Of a DNA stretch of 64,000 nucleotides, positions 8,765 through 17,029 are shown one piece after another. The stretch comes from Meiothermus sp. CFH 77666 (GTDB taxonomy: Bacteria > Deinococcota > Deinococci > Deinococcales > Thermaceae): contig NZ_JAGDFV010000009.1 of assembly GCF_017497985.1 (NCBI RefSeq), positions 1-64,000 of the forward strand, read 5' to 3'. Position 1 is the stretch's first letter, and every line of letters starts with the position of its first letter. The notes beneath the pieces are model-generated. The model was not told where the DNA came from, ran no database searches, and saw nothing but the letters and a program-made list of their open reading frames with translations. Both the position numbers and the translations under genes were made by a program.

Positions 8765-11056
8765 CTAGTTCCGCAGGGGCTTTCCGGTCTTCAGCGTATG
8801 GGCGATGCGCTCCTGGGTTTTCTTGGTGCCCAAAAGCTTCAGGAAGCCCTCGCGCTCCAGATCCAGAATGTCCTGCTCGGTCACCTCGCGGGCAGGCCCG
8901 TCGCCGCCGCAGAGCACGTAGGCCACGTGGTTGCCAATCAGCACATCGTGCTCACTGGCCTGCTTGGCCTCCTGGAACTGCCAGAGGGCATAGCGCAGGT
9001 TGCCCAGACCCTCGGCCCCCAGGGCCCGAATTTTCATGGGGGGCTGGGGCACGAAGTCGGGGGCCATGAAGAGCACTCGCCGCTTGGCATCGGCAATCAG
9101 CCGGTCGCGGTTCATGCTGATGCCGTCACTTTGGCGCAAAAAGCCCATATTGCGGGCCTCGAGGGCGCTGGTGGAGGTCTGGGCCAGCATGATCATCTGG
9201 AAGGCCCGTTTGACCCCTTCAAACAGGTCTATGTCCGAGCCATAGGCGGAAAGCTCGTGGGTGAAGCGGAAGAGCATCTCTTTGGTGCCCCCTCCACCGG
9301 GCAGCAACCCCACGCCGGTCTCGACCAGGCCCATGTACAGCTCGGCATGGGCCTGAATGGCGCTGCTGTGCAGGCTGAACTCGGCCCCACCGCCCAGGGT
9401 GAGGCCAAAAGGCGCGGCCACCACCGGGAAAGGGGCCCGGCGCAGACGCATGGAGGTCTGCTGGAAGCGGCGGGTGGCCATTTCCAACTCGTCCCAGGCC
9501 CCTTCCTGGGCCGCCATCAAGACCAGGGCCAGGTTGGCCCCGGCGCTGAAGGTGCGGGGGTCTTCGTGCCCAATCACCAGCCCGGCGTAGCCCTGGGCCT
9601 CCACCCAGTCCAGGGCCTTGTGCAGTCCACCGATGGAGCCCTCGCCCCAGGTGCCCATCTTGGCGCGGTTCTCGAAGAGGGCCACCCCATCGCCCAGGTC
9701 GAGCAGGGCGTACTCCTTGCCCTCCAGCAGCGTCCGGCCTGCGCTTTTGACCTGCGCCAGCCGGATAACCCCTTCCTCGGGCGGGATGGGGTGGTACTGG
9801 CCGTCGAAGCCCAGGTAGGTGCCGTCCTTATAAAAACTACCCTGGGCCTTCTTGAGAAGCTCCGGCTCGCTCAGGCCCAGCTCGGCAAAGCCCCGGCGCA
9901 GATACTCCAGGCCCACCGCGTCCATGTTCTTGAAAGGCCCCTGCTCCCAGGCAAACCCCCACTCCAGGGCCCGGTCTACCGAGACAATGTCGTATGCGAT
10001 CTCCGGGGCCTTCTCGAGGGCGTAGTGCGCGTTAATCAAGAACAGCTTGCGGGCAAAGGCGCCATACTTGCCGGGAAGCTCGCCCACCTTCTGGAGCCGC
10101 TCGTTCAGGGGCAGATCCTTGATGGCTCCAATCTCGTCCAGGCGCAGCTTTTGCTGGGGCTTGTACTCACCGGTCTGGTAGTCGTAGGTGAAGATGTCCT
10201 TCCCTACCTTCTTGTAGAAGCCTGCGCCGGTCTTGTCGCCCAAGTTGTTCTGGGCAATCAGGTTTTCCACCCACTCGGGCATGGCGAAGTCTTCGCCGGT
10301 GGTATGAGCCAGCTCGGTGGAGACCAGCTTCAGCACATCCAGGCCGGAGATATCGCCGGTGCGGAAGGTGGCGCTCTTGGGGCGGCCTACCAGCGGGCCG
10401 GTGAGGGCATCTACTTCGTCAATGGTGAGGCCCTCCGACATCATCAGGCGCATGGCCTGGGTCATGCCGAACACCCCCAGCCGGTTGGCGATGAAGCCGG
10501 GTGCGTCCTTGCAGAGGACGGTGCCCTTACCCAGGATGCGCTCGCCAAACTGGCGCATGGCCTCCAGCACGGCGGGGTCGGTGTCGGGGGTGGGAATCAG
10601 CTCTAAAAGGTGCAGGTAGCGCACCGGGGCAAAAAAGTGTGTGCCCAGGAAGCGCTTGCGGAAGGCCTCTCCCCGGCCCTCCAGAAGGGTTTTCATGGGA
10701 ATGCCGGAGGTATTGGAGCTCACGATGGCCTTGGTACCCAGGGCCTCGAGCCGCGCAAACAGGGCCTGCTTGGGCTCGGGCTTCTCGATGATGACCTCCA
10801 CGATCCAGTCGCAGTCTTTCAGTTTTTCCAGTTCATCGGTGGTGCCCAGCTCGATGAGGGCCGCCCGACTCTTGTCCATGAAGCTCGCGGGCTTGCTTTT
10901 GAGCTGGCGTTCCAGGCCCTTTTTGACCAGCTCGAGTTTGTCCTCCTGGCCCGGTATATCCAGCATGACCACCGGCACCCCTGCGGAGGCTGCCAGTGCC
11001 GCTATCGCGCCACCCATCGTGCCCGAACCCACTACACCGATCTTCTTGATTCGCAT
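8765..11056 (-). CDS. fadB: 3-hydroxyacyl-CoA dehydrogenase with enoyl-CoA hydratase domain
   Basis: Bifunctional beta-oxidation protein of 763 residues. The NAD-binding Rossmann motif GVVGSGTMGGAIAALAAS is at the N-terminus, then the hydroxyacyl-CoA dehydrogenase domains (SSNTSGIPMK, THFFAPVRYLHLLELI, CKDAPGFIANR). A crotonase-fold domain is C-terminal (FSAGANLALVLM, GGGAEFSLHS, LLPGGGGTKEM). The domain order resembles FadN of Gram-positives rather than E. coli FadB. ATG 11056 is chosen because GGAGGG lies 5 bp upstream; the frame extends to 11140 but that stretch holds the leader and promoter. First gene of the operon with the hotdog protein and thiolase. Confidence 0.9.
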   Translation of the reverse strand: MRIKKIGVVGSGTMGGAIAALAASAGVPVVMLDIPGQEDKLELVKKGLERQLKSKPASFMDKSRAALIELGTTDELEKLKDCDWIVEVIIEKPEPKQALFARLEALGTKAIVSSNTSGIPMKTLLEGRGEAFRKRFLGTHFFAPVRYLHLLELIPTPDTDPAVLEAMRQFGERILGKGTVLCKDAPGFIANRLGVFGMTQAMRLMMSEGLTIDEVDALTGPLVGRPKSATFRTGDISGLDVLKLVSTELAHTTGEDFAMPEWVENLIAQNNLGDKTGAGFYKKVGKDIFTYDYQTGEYKPQQKLRLDEIGAIKDLPLNERLQKVGELPGKYGAFARKLFLINAHYALEKAPEIAYDIVSVDRALEWGFAWEQGPFKNMDAVGLEYLRRGFAELGLSEPELLKKAQGSFYKDGTYLGFDGQYHPIPPEEGVIRLAQVKSAGRTLLEGKEYALLDLGDGVALFENRAKMGTWGEGSIGGLHKALDWVEAQGYAGLVIGHEDPRTFSAGANLALVLMAAQEGAWDELEMATRRFQQTSMRLRRAPFPVVAAPFGLTLGGGAEFSLHSSAIQAHAELYMGLVETGVGLLPGGGGTKEMLFRFTHELSAYGSDIDLFEGVKRAFQMIMLAQTSTSALEARNMGFLRQSDGISMNRDRLIADAKRRVLFMAPDFVPQPPMKIRALGAEGLGNLRYALWQFQEAKQASEHDVLIGNHVAYVLCGGDGPAREVTEQDILDLEREGFLKLLGTKKTQERIAHTLKTGKPLRN

Positions 11057-11125
11057 TGTTCCCTCCAGACGCAAACTATCTGCGAAGAAAGTTTCTCTGG
11101 TTGCAAGGTTTTTCACCTGGCTATT

Positions 11126-11154
11126 TTTATACCGAGTCAAAGTTTATAACGCAA
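11126..11154 (-). promoter_or_regulatory. promoter of the fadB operon with fadE-like operator
   Basis: Minus-strand -35 TTGCGT, 17-bp spacer, -10 TATAAA. The stretch AAACTTTGACTCGGTATAA matches AAACTTTATACTCAGTATAA at the fadE promoter except for one indel and a few substitutions. It is a diverged half of the same operator, in the same position relative to the -10 box. Confidence 0.6.
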
Positions 11155-11222
11155 CCACCCGAGGCGTCTAGCACTGTGCCCCACTCCAACCAAAACACGG
11201 CGGCAACTGCTAAGCTGGAACA

Positions 11223-11870
11223 GTGTTTACGGGCATTGTGGAGCAGAGCGGGCAGATAAGCCAGGCCAAGACTCAAGGAGGAAATCGAGAACTCTACATC
11301 GTCCCCCAGCGAATGTGGGACGACCTGGGTCTCGGGGAGAGCATTGCGGTGAGCGGGGTCTGTCTGACCGTGGTGGCCTTCGACAAAACAGGCTTCTCGG
11401 TTCAGCTCTCGCAGGAGACCCTGGCCAAAACCACCCCCTATTGGCAGGAGGGGGCTTGGGTCAACCTGGAACGGGCCTTGGCGGCCAATAGCCGGCTGGG
11501 CGGGCACCTGGTGACCGGCCATGTGGACGGGGTAGGGTGGGTGCTCCGGGTAGAGCCGGAGGATGGGCGGTACGTGGTCTGGCTGGAGGCCCCGCCTTCC
11601 CTGGCCCGCTACCTGGTTCCCAAGGGCAGCGTAGCGGTGGACGGGGTGAGCCTTACGGTGGTGGACGTGGGGGGCCCGGCCGGAAGCCGCCCCGAGCTGC
11701 CCTCCACCCACTTCAGCCTCTGGCTCATCCCCCACACCCTGGCGGTGACCACCCTCGGGAACTGGCAGCCCGGGCGCCTGGTCAACCTCGAGGCCGACAT
11801 CCTGGCCAAGTACCTAGAGCGGCTGGTTCGCCTCGAGCCAGTCGAGCAAAAGGCGGGACCAACCCTCTAG
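11223..11870 (+). CDS. ribE: riboflavin synthase, alpha subunit
   Basis: Enzyme of 215 residues that dismutates two lumazine molecules to riboflavin. It has the two internal lumazine-binding repeats of the family: MFTGIVEQ, GESIAVSGVCLTV and LGGHLVTGHVDG in repeat 1, and PKGSVAVDGVSLTVVDV with the C-terminal oligomerisation helix in repeat 2. Starts with GTG. There is no Shine-Dalgarno, but TAAGCT ends 6 bp before the start, which fits a leaderless transcript. No FMN riboswitch was seen. Other rib genes are not in the window. It is convergent with the Nudix gene and overlaps it by 57 bp. Confidence 0.92.
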   Translation: MFTGIVEQSGQISQAKTQGGNRELYIVPQRMWDDLGLGESIAVSGVCLTVVAFDKTGFSVQLSQETLAKTTPYWQEGAWVNLERALAANSRLGGHLVTGHVDGVGWVLRVEPEDGRYVVWLEAPPSLARYLVPKGSVAVDGVSLTVVDVGGPAGSRPELPSTHFSLWLIPHTLAVTTLGNWQPGRLVNLEADILAKYLERLVRLEPVEQKAGPTL

Positions 11871-12395
11871 GCAGTCCCGCACCGAGTGCAGCTCGGAAAA
11901 CTCTACCAGGCGGCCCTCGAGCTTCTCCACCTCCTGCACCCTGGGCTCGTCCTGGGCCTCCACCACAAACACCACCCCGGCGTGTACCCGGCTCACCGGC
12001 GTATCGGACATCACAATCAGGCCCACCGGCTCGGCGGTGTAGTGCAGCACCCCTGCCTCTTCCAGCAGCTCACGGCGCAGGCCATCCAGTACGGGGTTGG
12101 CGCTGGGGTGGGTGAGGTCTTGGGGGTTGATATGGCCGCCCACCCCAAGGGTGTAGAGGTCATGCAAACGGGCCTCGCCGCCGCCCCTGGTGCGCCGCAT
12201 CAGAAAGTAGCGGCCCTGGTACGCTACCAGGGCGTAGGGGATGATCTGCCTGTGGGTGGGGTCTTCTTCGGCCTGGGCGCGTTCCATGAAGAAGCCCTTC
12301 TGTTCGATGCTTATAAGCAGTTCGGGCTCGAGGGGAATCAAGGCATCACATGCGGGCGGAAAGACTGAGGTAGGCAGCACATAGACCTGTTCCAT
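11814..12395 (-). CDS. Nudix-family hydrolase
   Basis: Protein of about 193 residues with a Nudix box in an expanded form: GGHINPQ, an insertion, then LRRELLEEAGV. This matches the GX5EX7REUXEEXGU pattern except for extra residues in the loop. It should hydrolyse a nucleoside diphosphate linked to another moiety; the substrate is unknown. ATG 12395 (MEQVYVLPTS) or ATG 12407 is the start; the frame is open much further, but that part is a shadow of guanine deaminase. It follows guaD by 4-16 bp, so the two are probably co-transcribed. A role in cleaning up nucleotides would fit that neighbour. Confidence 0.75.
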   Translation of the reverse strand: MEQVYVLPTSVFPPACDALIPLEPELLISIEQKGFFMERAQAEEDPTHRQIIPYALVAYQGRYFLMRRTRGGGEARLHDLYTLGVGGHINPQDLTHPSANPVLDGLRRELLEEAGVLHYTAEPVGLIVMSDTPVSRVHAGVVFVVEAQDEPRVQEVEKLEGRLVEFSELHSVRDCLEGWSRLLLDWLEANQPL

Positions 12396-12411
12396 GCGGC
12401 CCAACATAACA

Positions 12412-13704
12412 TCAGTCCAGGGGCGCTTCCCGGCCATCGAGCCAGACCTTTTCGACCCCGGCCTCGCCGTGCAGGGTGAAGAGCGAGCCCAGTAGCTCTT
12501 CCACGGAGTCCAGATGGCGGAAGTGAATTTCCAGGGTGCTCCTTTCTTCGGGTTTGACCCAGACCACATCGGCAGCCTTGCCCGGCGCGAAACTCCCAAC
12601 TTCCTGGCCCAGGCCCAGAATTTCGGCACCCGCCTGGGTGGCCAGGTAGAGCAGGTGGGCGGGGGTCAGGTTCACACCGTCCTGGGCGTAGCGCTGGGCA
12701 ATGTAGGCCGTAAGGCCCTCCTTCAAAAGGCTGAACCCGGTACCGCCCCCCACGTCCGAACCCAGCCCAAAGCGAACCCCATGGCGCAAATGCTGTCGCA
12801 TGGGAAAGATGCCGCTGCCGATGAAAGCATTGGAACTGGGGCAGTGGGCCACGGCGGCCCGTGCCTCGGCCAGCCGCAGCAGCTCGGGCTCGGTGGGGTG
12901 TACGTTGTGGGCAAACACCGAGCGCTCCCTCACCAGGCCAAACCGGTCGTAGGTCTGGAGGTAGTTTTCGCTCCAGGGGAAAAGCGCCGCCACGGTGCGA
13001 ATTTCCTCGGTGTTCTCGTTGATGTGGGTGGTGAAGTGCAGGTCGGGGTGCTCTTGCAGAAGGGTCTGGCAGACCTCGAGCAACCCCTCGGAGGCCGAAA
13101 GGGCAAAGCGCGGCGTGACCGCATAGCGCAGTTTGCCGCGCCCGTGAAAGCGCTGGATCAGCATCTTTTGCTCGGCGTAGCTCTGCTCGGGGGTGGTGTG
13201 CAGTTCGGGCCTCAGCAGCCGATCCGAGCACACCTGCCCTGCAATAATGCGAAGCCTCACATCCTCGGCGGCTCCGAAAAGGTTGGCGGTGGCCCCCTGG
13301 AAGTGCGAGCCAAACACCAAGGCCGTGGTGGTACCGTTGCGCAGGAGCAGCTTGACGAACTCCCGGGCCAGCTCGCGGGCCAGTTTGTTGTCGGAAAGCC
13401 GGGCTTCTAAGGGCAGGGTGCGCTTTTCCAGCCAGTCGAGCAGGGTGTAGCCCATGGCCCCAATCACGCGGGTTTGCGGGTAGTGCACATGGGTATCCAC
13501 CAGCCCCGGCAGCAAAACCCCCTCGCGGCAGTCCTGCACCGGTGCATCAGGAAACTGCCGGGACACCTCGGCAAAATGGCCCACCGCCGCAATCCGGCCT
13601 CCGGCAATCGCCAGCCCTCCATCGGAAAAGGCTTGCAGGGCATCAGTCTCGCGGAAGGGGTTTTGGGGGGTGTGAACCACCAGGCCACGCAAAATAAAGG
13701 TCAT
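12412..13704 (-). CDS. guaD: guanine deaminase
   Basis: Amidohydrolase of 430 residues converting guanine to xanthine and ammonia. The metal-site start is PGLVDTHVHYPQTRVIG, followed by HINENTEE, FAHNVHP, AHCPSSNAFIGSG and the GLGSDVGGGTGFS box typical of guanine deaminase. It feeds xanthine dehydrogenase encoded 15 kb away. It lies downstream of adenine deaminase, separated by 215 bp that hold two repeats, so it may have its own promoter; none was obvious. Confidence 0.9.
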   Translation of the reverse strand: MTFILRGLVVHTPQNPFRETDALQAFSDGGLAIAGGRIAAVGHFAEVSRQFPDAPVQDCREGVLLPGLVDTHVHYPQTRVIGAMGYTLLDWLEKRTLPLEARLSDNKLARELAREFVKLLLRNGTTTALVFGSHFQGATANLFGAAEDVRLRIIAGQVCSDRLLRPELHTTPEQSYAEQKMLIQRFHGRGKLRYAVTPRFALSASEGLLEVCQTLLQEHPDLHFTTHINENTEEIRTVAALFPWSENYLQTYDRFGLVRERSVFAHNVHPTEPELLRLAEARAAVAHCPSSNAFIGSGIFPMRQHLRHGVRFGLGSDVGGGTGFSLLKEGLTAYIAQRYAQDGVNLTPAHLLYLATQAGAEILGLGQEVGSFAPGKAADVVWVKPEERSTLEIHFRHLDSVEELLGSLFTLHGEAGVEKVWLDGREAPLD

Positions 13705-13715
13705 GCCGCACTATT

Positions 13716-13834
13716 CTAATACCAACTCTGCGCGTGAGCGGCGCTAAACGCGCCCCTCACTTGCCGCGCCAGGGGGCGCGTCCGAGGGACTTGTATATCG
13801 CTTTTGGGTCACCTCTGAGCAGATTTGGTATAAC
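13716..13834. repeat. MITE-like element with terminal inverted repeats (copy 2)
   Basis: A 119-bp sequence whose ends, CTAATACCAACTCT...GTGAG and GGTCACCT...AGATTTGGTATAAC, match those of the element at 6254-6416. The interior is different and contains GC-rich hairpin-forming sequence around 13737-13782. It starts 12 bp upstream of the guaD start codon. Confidence 0.5.
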
Positions 13835-13873
13835 CACCCCTGCGCCCCAGGCCGTTGGTAGAGCAGCGTATTG

Positions 13874-13922
13874 GCCCTCGGCTTATTGCTTTCGGCCTTT
13901 AGCTTTTGGCTTTCAGCATTTA
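13874..13922 (+). repeat. degenerate 7-bp tandem repeat, consensus GCTTTNR, 7 units
   Basis: Seven consecutive heptads: GCCCTCG, GCTTATT, GCTTTCG, GCCTTTA, GCTTTTG, GCTTTCA, GCATTTA. The last includes the stop codon of adenine deaminase. The same family occurs at 15735-15762 and, inverted, at 39838-39865. Strict seven-base phasing without base-perfect copies resembles the short tandemly repeated repetitive sequences of cyanobacteria. Confidence 0.7.
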
Positions 13923-15665
13923 CTCCACCGCCAGCGGCACCAAAGCCCCCTTGTGGACATCCACCAGCCCATAGTCGGTCAGGCGAAGTTCGGGAATCAC
14001 GGCCAGGCCCAGAAACGAGAGCGCCATGTAAGGGTCGGGCAGGGTGACGCCCAGTTGCCGGGCGGCGGTCTCGAGGGCCTGTAGCCTGGCGTTGACCTGC
14101 TCCAGGGGCTCGTCGGTAATCAGGCCCGCAATGGGCAAGGCCAGCTCGGCCAGTACCTCGCCATCGGCCACCGCAATCATCCCCCCACCCAGGGCCTCGA
14201 GCCTTCTGGCAGCGGTCAAAATATCGGCATCCGAAACCCCCACGGCCATCAGGTTGTGGTGGTCGTGGCCCACCGTGCAGGCCAGCGCGCCCTTTTTCAG
14301 GCCGAAGGCTGTTACCAGACCTTTGCCAATCTGACCGTTTTTTCCATGGCGCTCGAGGCAGATGAGCTTGGCCAGGTCGCGCTCGGGGTCGGCCACCACC
14401 TCGCCGTCTCGGATGGTAGGCTCGAGGTGCGCCTCGGCAGTCAGCACCTGATGCGGGATGGCCCGTACCACTCGAGCCATGCCAGAAAAAGCCGGAATCC
14501 GCAAATCCGCTGGCCGTAGCTGGGGTAGTTTGACCGTTTGAGAAACCGCTGCCCCGACCCTGGTTTGGGGCAGTTCCACCCTGAGCTGCCCCTGCTCGGC
14601 CACCAGGCGGCCCCGCTGATACACCCGGCTTGCGGCAAAGGTCTCCAGGTCATCCAGGATGACCAGGTCGGCCTGAAAGCCTGGCGCAACGGCGCCCCGG
14701 CGTGTAAGGCGATAATGGCGGGCCACATTCCAGCTTCCGGCCCGGATGGCGTAGATGGGGTCGGCCCCCAGGGCAATGGCCTTGCGCACCAGGAAGTCCA
14801 CCCCGCCCTCGAGCAGCAGGTCGGAGGGCAGGCGATCGTCGGTCACCAGGCCGATGCGGTCGGCGTACTGCGGTTTGATGAGCGGGTGCAGGGCCTCGAG
14901 GTTGCGGGTGGTCGAGCCTTCGCGCACCATCAAAAAGCAGCCTGCCTCGAGCTTGGCCCGCCCCTCTTCTAAGGTGGTGCTCTCGTGGTCGGAGGCAATG
15001 CCGGTGGCCAGGTAGCCCTGCAAAGGCCGCCCGGTCAGGGTGGGGGCGTGGCCCTCGGGCGACTTGCGAAAGCGCTCGGCCAGCAGCACCTTGCTCAGTT
15101 CGTCCACATCGGCGGCCAGAATGGCCGGAAAGCTCATCAGTTCGGCCACCCCCACCACCCGGGGGTGGGCCAGGAGGTGCTCGATCTCGGCCAGGCCCAG
15201 CGTAGCCCCGCTGGTTTCCAGGCGCGTGGAAGGCACCGAGGACGGCACCGTAATCCAGACCTCCAGCGGCAGTCCCTCGCTGGCCTCCATCAGCCACTCG
15301 ATACCCGCCACCCCCGCCACGTTGCCAATCTCGTGGGGGTCGGTTACCACCCCGGTCACGCCGCGGGGCACCACACCACGGGCGTACTCGGCGGGCGAGA
15401 CCAGGGAGCTCTCGAGGTGCACGTGCCCATCAATCAGGCCCGGAGCCACCACCCGGCCCTCTAAATCGAGCACCTCCAGGGCCTCGGCCTCAGCATACGC
15501 CGGGCCCACCGCCGCCACCAGGGGCCCGGCCAGCAGGATGTGGGTGGGCTTTAGCTCGAGGCTAAACACATCGGCCAGCCGCACATTCTTCAAAAGCACA
15601 CTGCCCGGACGGCGGCCCATTGCGGCGTCCACTGCGTACTGGAGGTCGGCAAGGGTGATGCTCAT
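13920..15665 (-). CDS. ade: adenine deaminase
   Basis: Amidohydrolase of 581 residues converting adenine to hypoxanthine. Bacterial Ade features are APGLIDGHVHLESS with the metal ligands, GVVTDPHEIGNV, the SDHESTT box, LVTDDRLPSDLL and the C-terminal domain with GHDHHNLMAVG. Length matches the family (about 570-600). It lies 154 bp after the substrate-binding protein gene of a nucleoside importer and is separated from it by a terminator, so importer read-through or its own promoter must drive it. Its product joins the xanthine dehydrogenase route. Confidence 0.92.
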   Translation of the reverse strand: MSITLADLQYAVDAAMGRRPGSVLLKNVRLADVFSLELKPTHILLAGPLVAAVGPAYAEAEALEVLDLEGRVVAPGLIDGHVHLESSLVSPAEYARGVVPRGVTGVVTDPHEIGNVAGVAGIEWLMEASEGLPLEVWITVPSSVPSTRLETSGATLGLAEIEHLLAHPRVVGVAELMSFPAILAADVDELSKVLLAERFRKSPEGHAPTLTGRPLQGYLATGIASDHESTTLEEGRAKLEAGCFLMVREGSTTRNLEALHPLIKPQYADRIGLVTDDRLPSDLLLEGGVDFLVRKAIALGADPIYAIRAGSWNVARHYRLTRRGAVAPGFQADLVILDDLETFAASRVYQRGRLVAEQGQLRVELPQTRVGAAVSQTVKLPQLRPADLRIPAFSGMARVVRAIPHQVLTAEAHLEPTIRDGEVVADPERDLAKLICLERHGKNGQIGKGLVTAFGLKKGALACTVGHDHHNLMAVGVSDADILTAARRLEALGGGMIAVADGEVLAELALPIAGLITDEPLEQVNARLQALETAARQLGVTLPDPYMALSFLGLAVIPELRLTDYGLVDVHKGALVPLAVE

Positions 15666-15734
15666 GTTCTGTGCATCCTAACGGGCAGCCCTCTGCCATC
15701 GCAAGCTGGGGTTGCACAGACAGGCCCCTATTCA

Positions 15735-15762
15735 GCTTTCGGCCTTGGGCTTTGGGCATTCG
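15735..15762 (+). repeat. degenerate 7-bp tandem repeat, 4 units
   Basis: Heptads GCTTTCG, GCCTTGG, GCTTTGG, GCATTCG. The order and the closing GCATT unit parallel the last units of the array at 13888-13922, so the two are related copies. It lies between the terminator and the start of the adenine deaminase gene. Confidence 0.6.
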
Positions 15763-15772
15763 TGGGGTGATT

Positions 15773-15806
15773 AAAAAACCAGGGGGCCAGTCAACCCGCC
15801 CCCTGG
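15773..15806 (-). terminator. rho-independent terminator after the BMP-family gene
   Basis: Minus strand: CCAGGGGGC, a short loop, then GCCCCCTGG followed by TTTTTT. The strong GC stem lies 14 bp past the stop codon of the substrate-binding protein gene. Confidence 0.85.
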
Positions 15807-15819
15807 TTGCCAGGCAAGC

Positions 15820-16968
15820 CTACTTCGGCTCGTCCGCTACCTGACCCACCACGCCAGGAGCCACCCACTGCATCTCGTTGAGTTCCTTGACGGTCATCTT
15901 GCGCCCCGCGGGTACGCGCAGCACCCCGTTGCGGTCGCGAATGGGGCCGGTGAAGGGATCCCACTTAGGGCTGGCGCTCTGGATGTCTTTGTAGAGCTCC
16001 ATCACCCGGTCATACACACTGACCCGCTTGCCGTTCACGGTCATGGTGGCCCGCTTCAGGGCCGCCTCAAACTTGGGGTTGATGGGCATGCCTACCTGCG
16101 CGCCCAGCATCACAGCTTTTTCACGGGCCAGCCACCAGTAGTCCACGTTCTGAAGGTTCTTGGAGGTGTAGGTGCCGTTCTGCACTTTTTTCAGGATGTC
16201 AATGTAGATGACGCTCCAGTCTACGAGTTGGCCCGAGACCACATAATCCGGCGCGTACTTGTACATCGAGTTGTAGTGGCTGAAGCTGGGCACCTTACGC
16301 CGGGCGGCGGTCTGAATCACGGTGGCGGTATCTTCGGTAAAGGCCAGGATGTCGTTGCCTTCGGCCATCAGGGCTTCGGCAGCCTCGCGGGCCTTGACGG
16401 GGTCAAACCAGGCGTTGATCCATTTCACGTTGACGGTTGCGCGCGGGTTCACCGCCCGCACCCCCAGGGCAAAGGCCGAGATATGGCGCTTGAGCTCGGG
16501 AATGGGGAAGGCCGCCACGTAGCCGACCTTGCCGCTCTTGGTCAGGGCGCCCGCCATCAGGCCGTTCAGGTAGTAAATCTGATAGAAATCGGCCATGTAG
16601 GTGAGCATGTTGGGGGCCCGCTTGAAGCCCGAGGCATGGGCGAAGATGACCTCGGGGTATTTCTTAGCGGCCTCGAGGGTCTGATCCATGAAGTCGAAGG
16701 AGGTGGTAAAAATCACGTTACAGCCGCCCGAGACCAGCCGGTCTATGGTAGCCATGGTGTCGGCGGGCTTGACCGATTCCACGTACTGCGTGGTGAGGCC
16801 GGGAATGGCCTTCTCCGCAGCCCGACGGGCTTCGTCGTGGGCGAAGGTCCAGCCCACATCGCCTATCGGGCCCACATAGATGAAACAAGCCTTAAGGTTA
16901 GCCTGCTGAGCCTGCGCGAAGCCTAGCCCCAGCAACATCAGGATACCTAGCAACCAAGTCTTTCTCAT
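15820..16968 (-). CDS. BMP-family nucleoside ABC transporter, substrate-binding protein
   Basis: Periplasmic-type binding protein of 382 residues with a signal peptide (MRKTWLLGILMLLGLGFAQA). The BMP/PnrA-like fold shows VGPIGDVGWTFAHDEA near the N-terminus, FTTSFDFMD, and GKVGYVAAFPIPE. Members bind purine nucleosides or bases. AGGAGGG stands before the ATG. The permease and ATPase genes lie just upstream on the same strand, so this is the binding component of one importer; the adjacent adenine and guanine deaminases point to a purine substrate. Confidence 0.88.
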   Translation of the reverse strand: MRKTWLLGILMLLGLGFAQAQQANLKACFIYVGPIGDVGWTFAHDEARRAAEKAIPGLTTQYVESVKPADTMATIDRLVSGGCNVIFTTSFDFMDQTLEAAKKYPEVIFAHASGFKRAPNMLTYMADFYQIYYLNGLMAGALTKSGKVGYVAAFPIPELKRHISAFALGVRAVNPRATVNVKWINAWFDPVKAREAAEALMAEGNDILAFTEDTATVIQTAARRKVPSFSHYNSMYKYAPDYVVSGQLVDWSVIYIDILKKVQNGTYTSKNLQNVDYWWLAREKAVMLGAQVGMPINPKFEAALKRATMTVNGKRVSVYDRVMELYKDIQSASPKWDPFTGPIRDRNGVLRVPAGRKMTVKELNEMQWVAPGVVGQVADEPK

Positions 16969-17029
16969 GCAACCCTCCTACTGCCCGGCCCCACATGCCC
17001 TTGTGAAGCTTTGGGCTCGTGTCGCCATG

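Noticed and set aside
8798-10606. 602-residue open frame on the plus strand
   Set aside because: Antisense shadow of fadB in GC-rich sequence; low-complexity Gly/Leu/Gln composition, no domain.
11166-11222. FMN riboswitch before riboflavin synthase
   Set aside because: The leader is too short and the conserved RFN helices are absent; the transcript looks leaderless.
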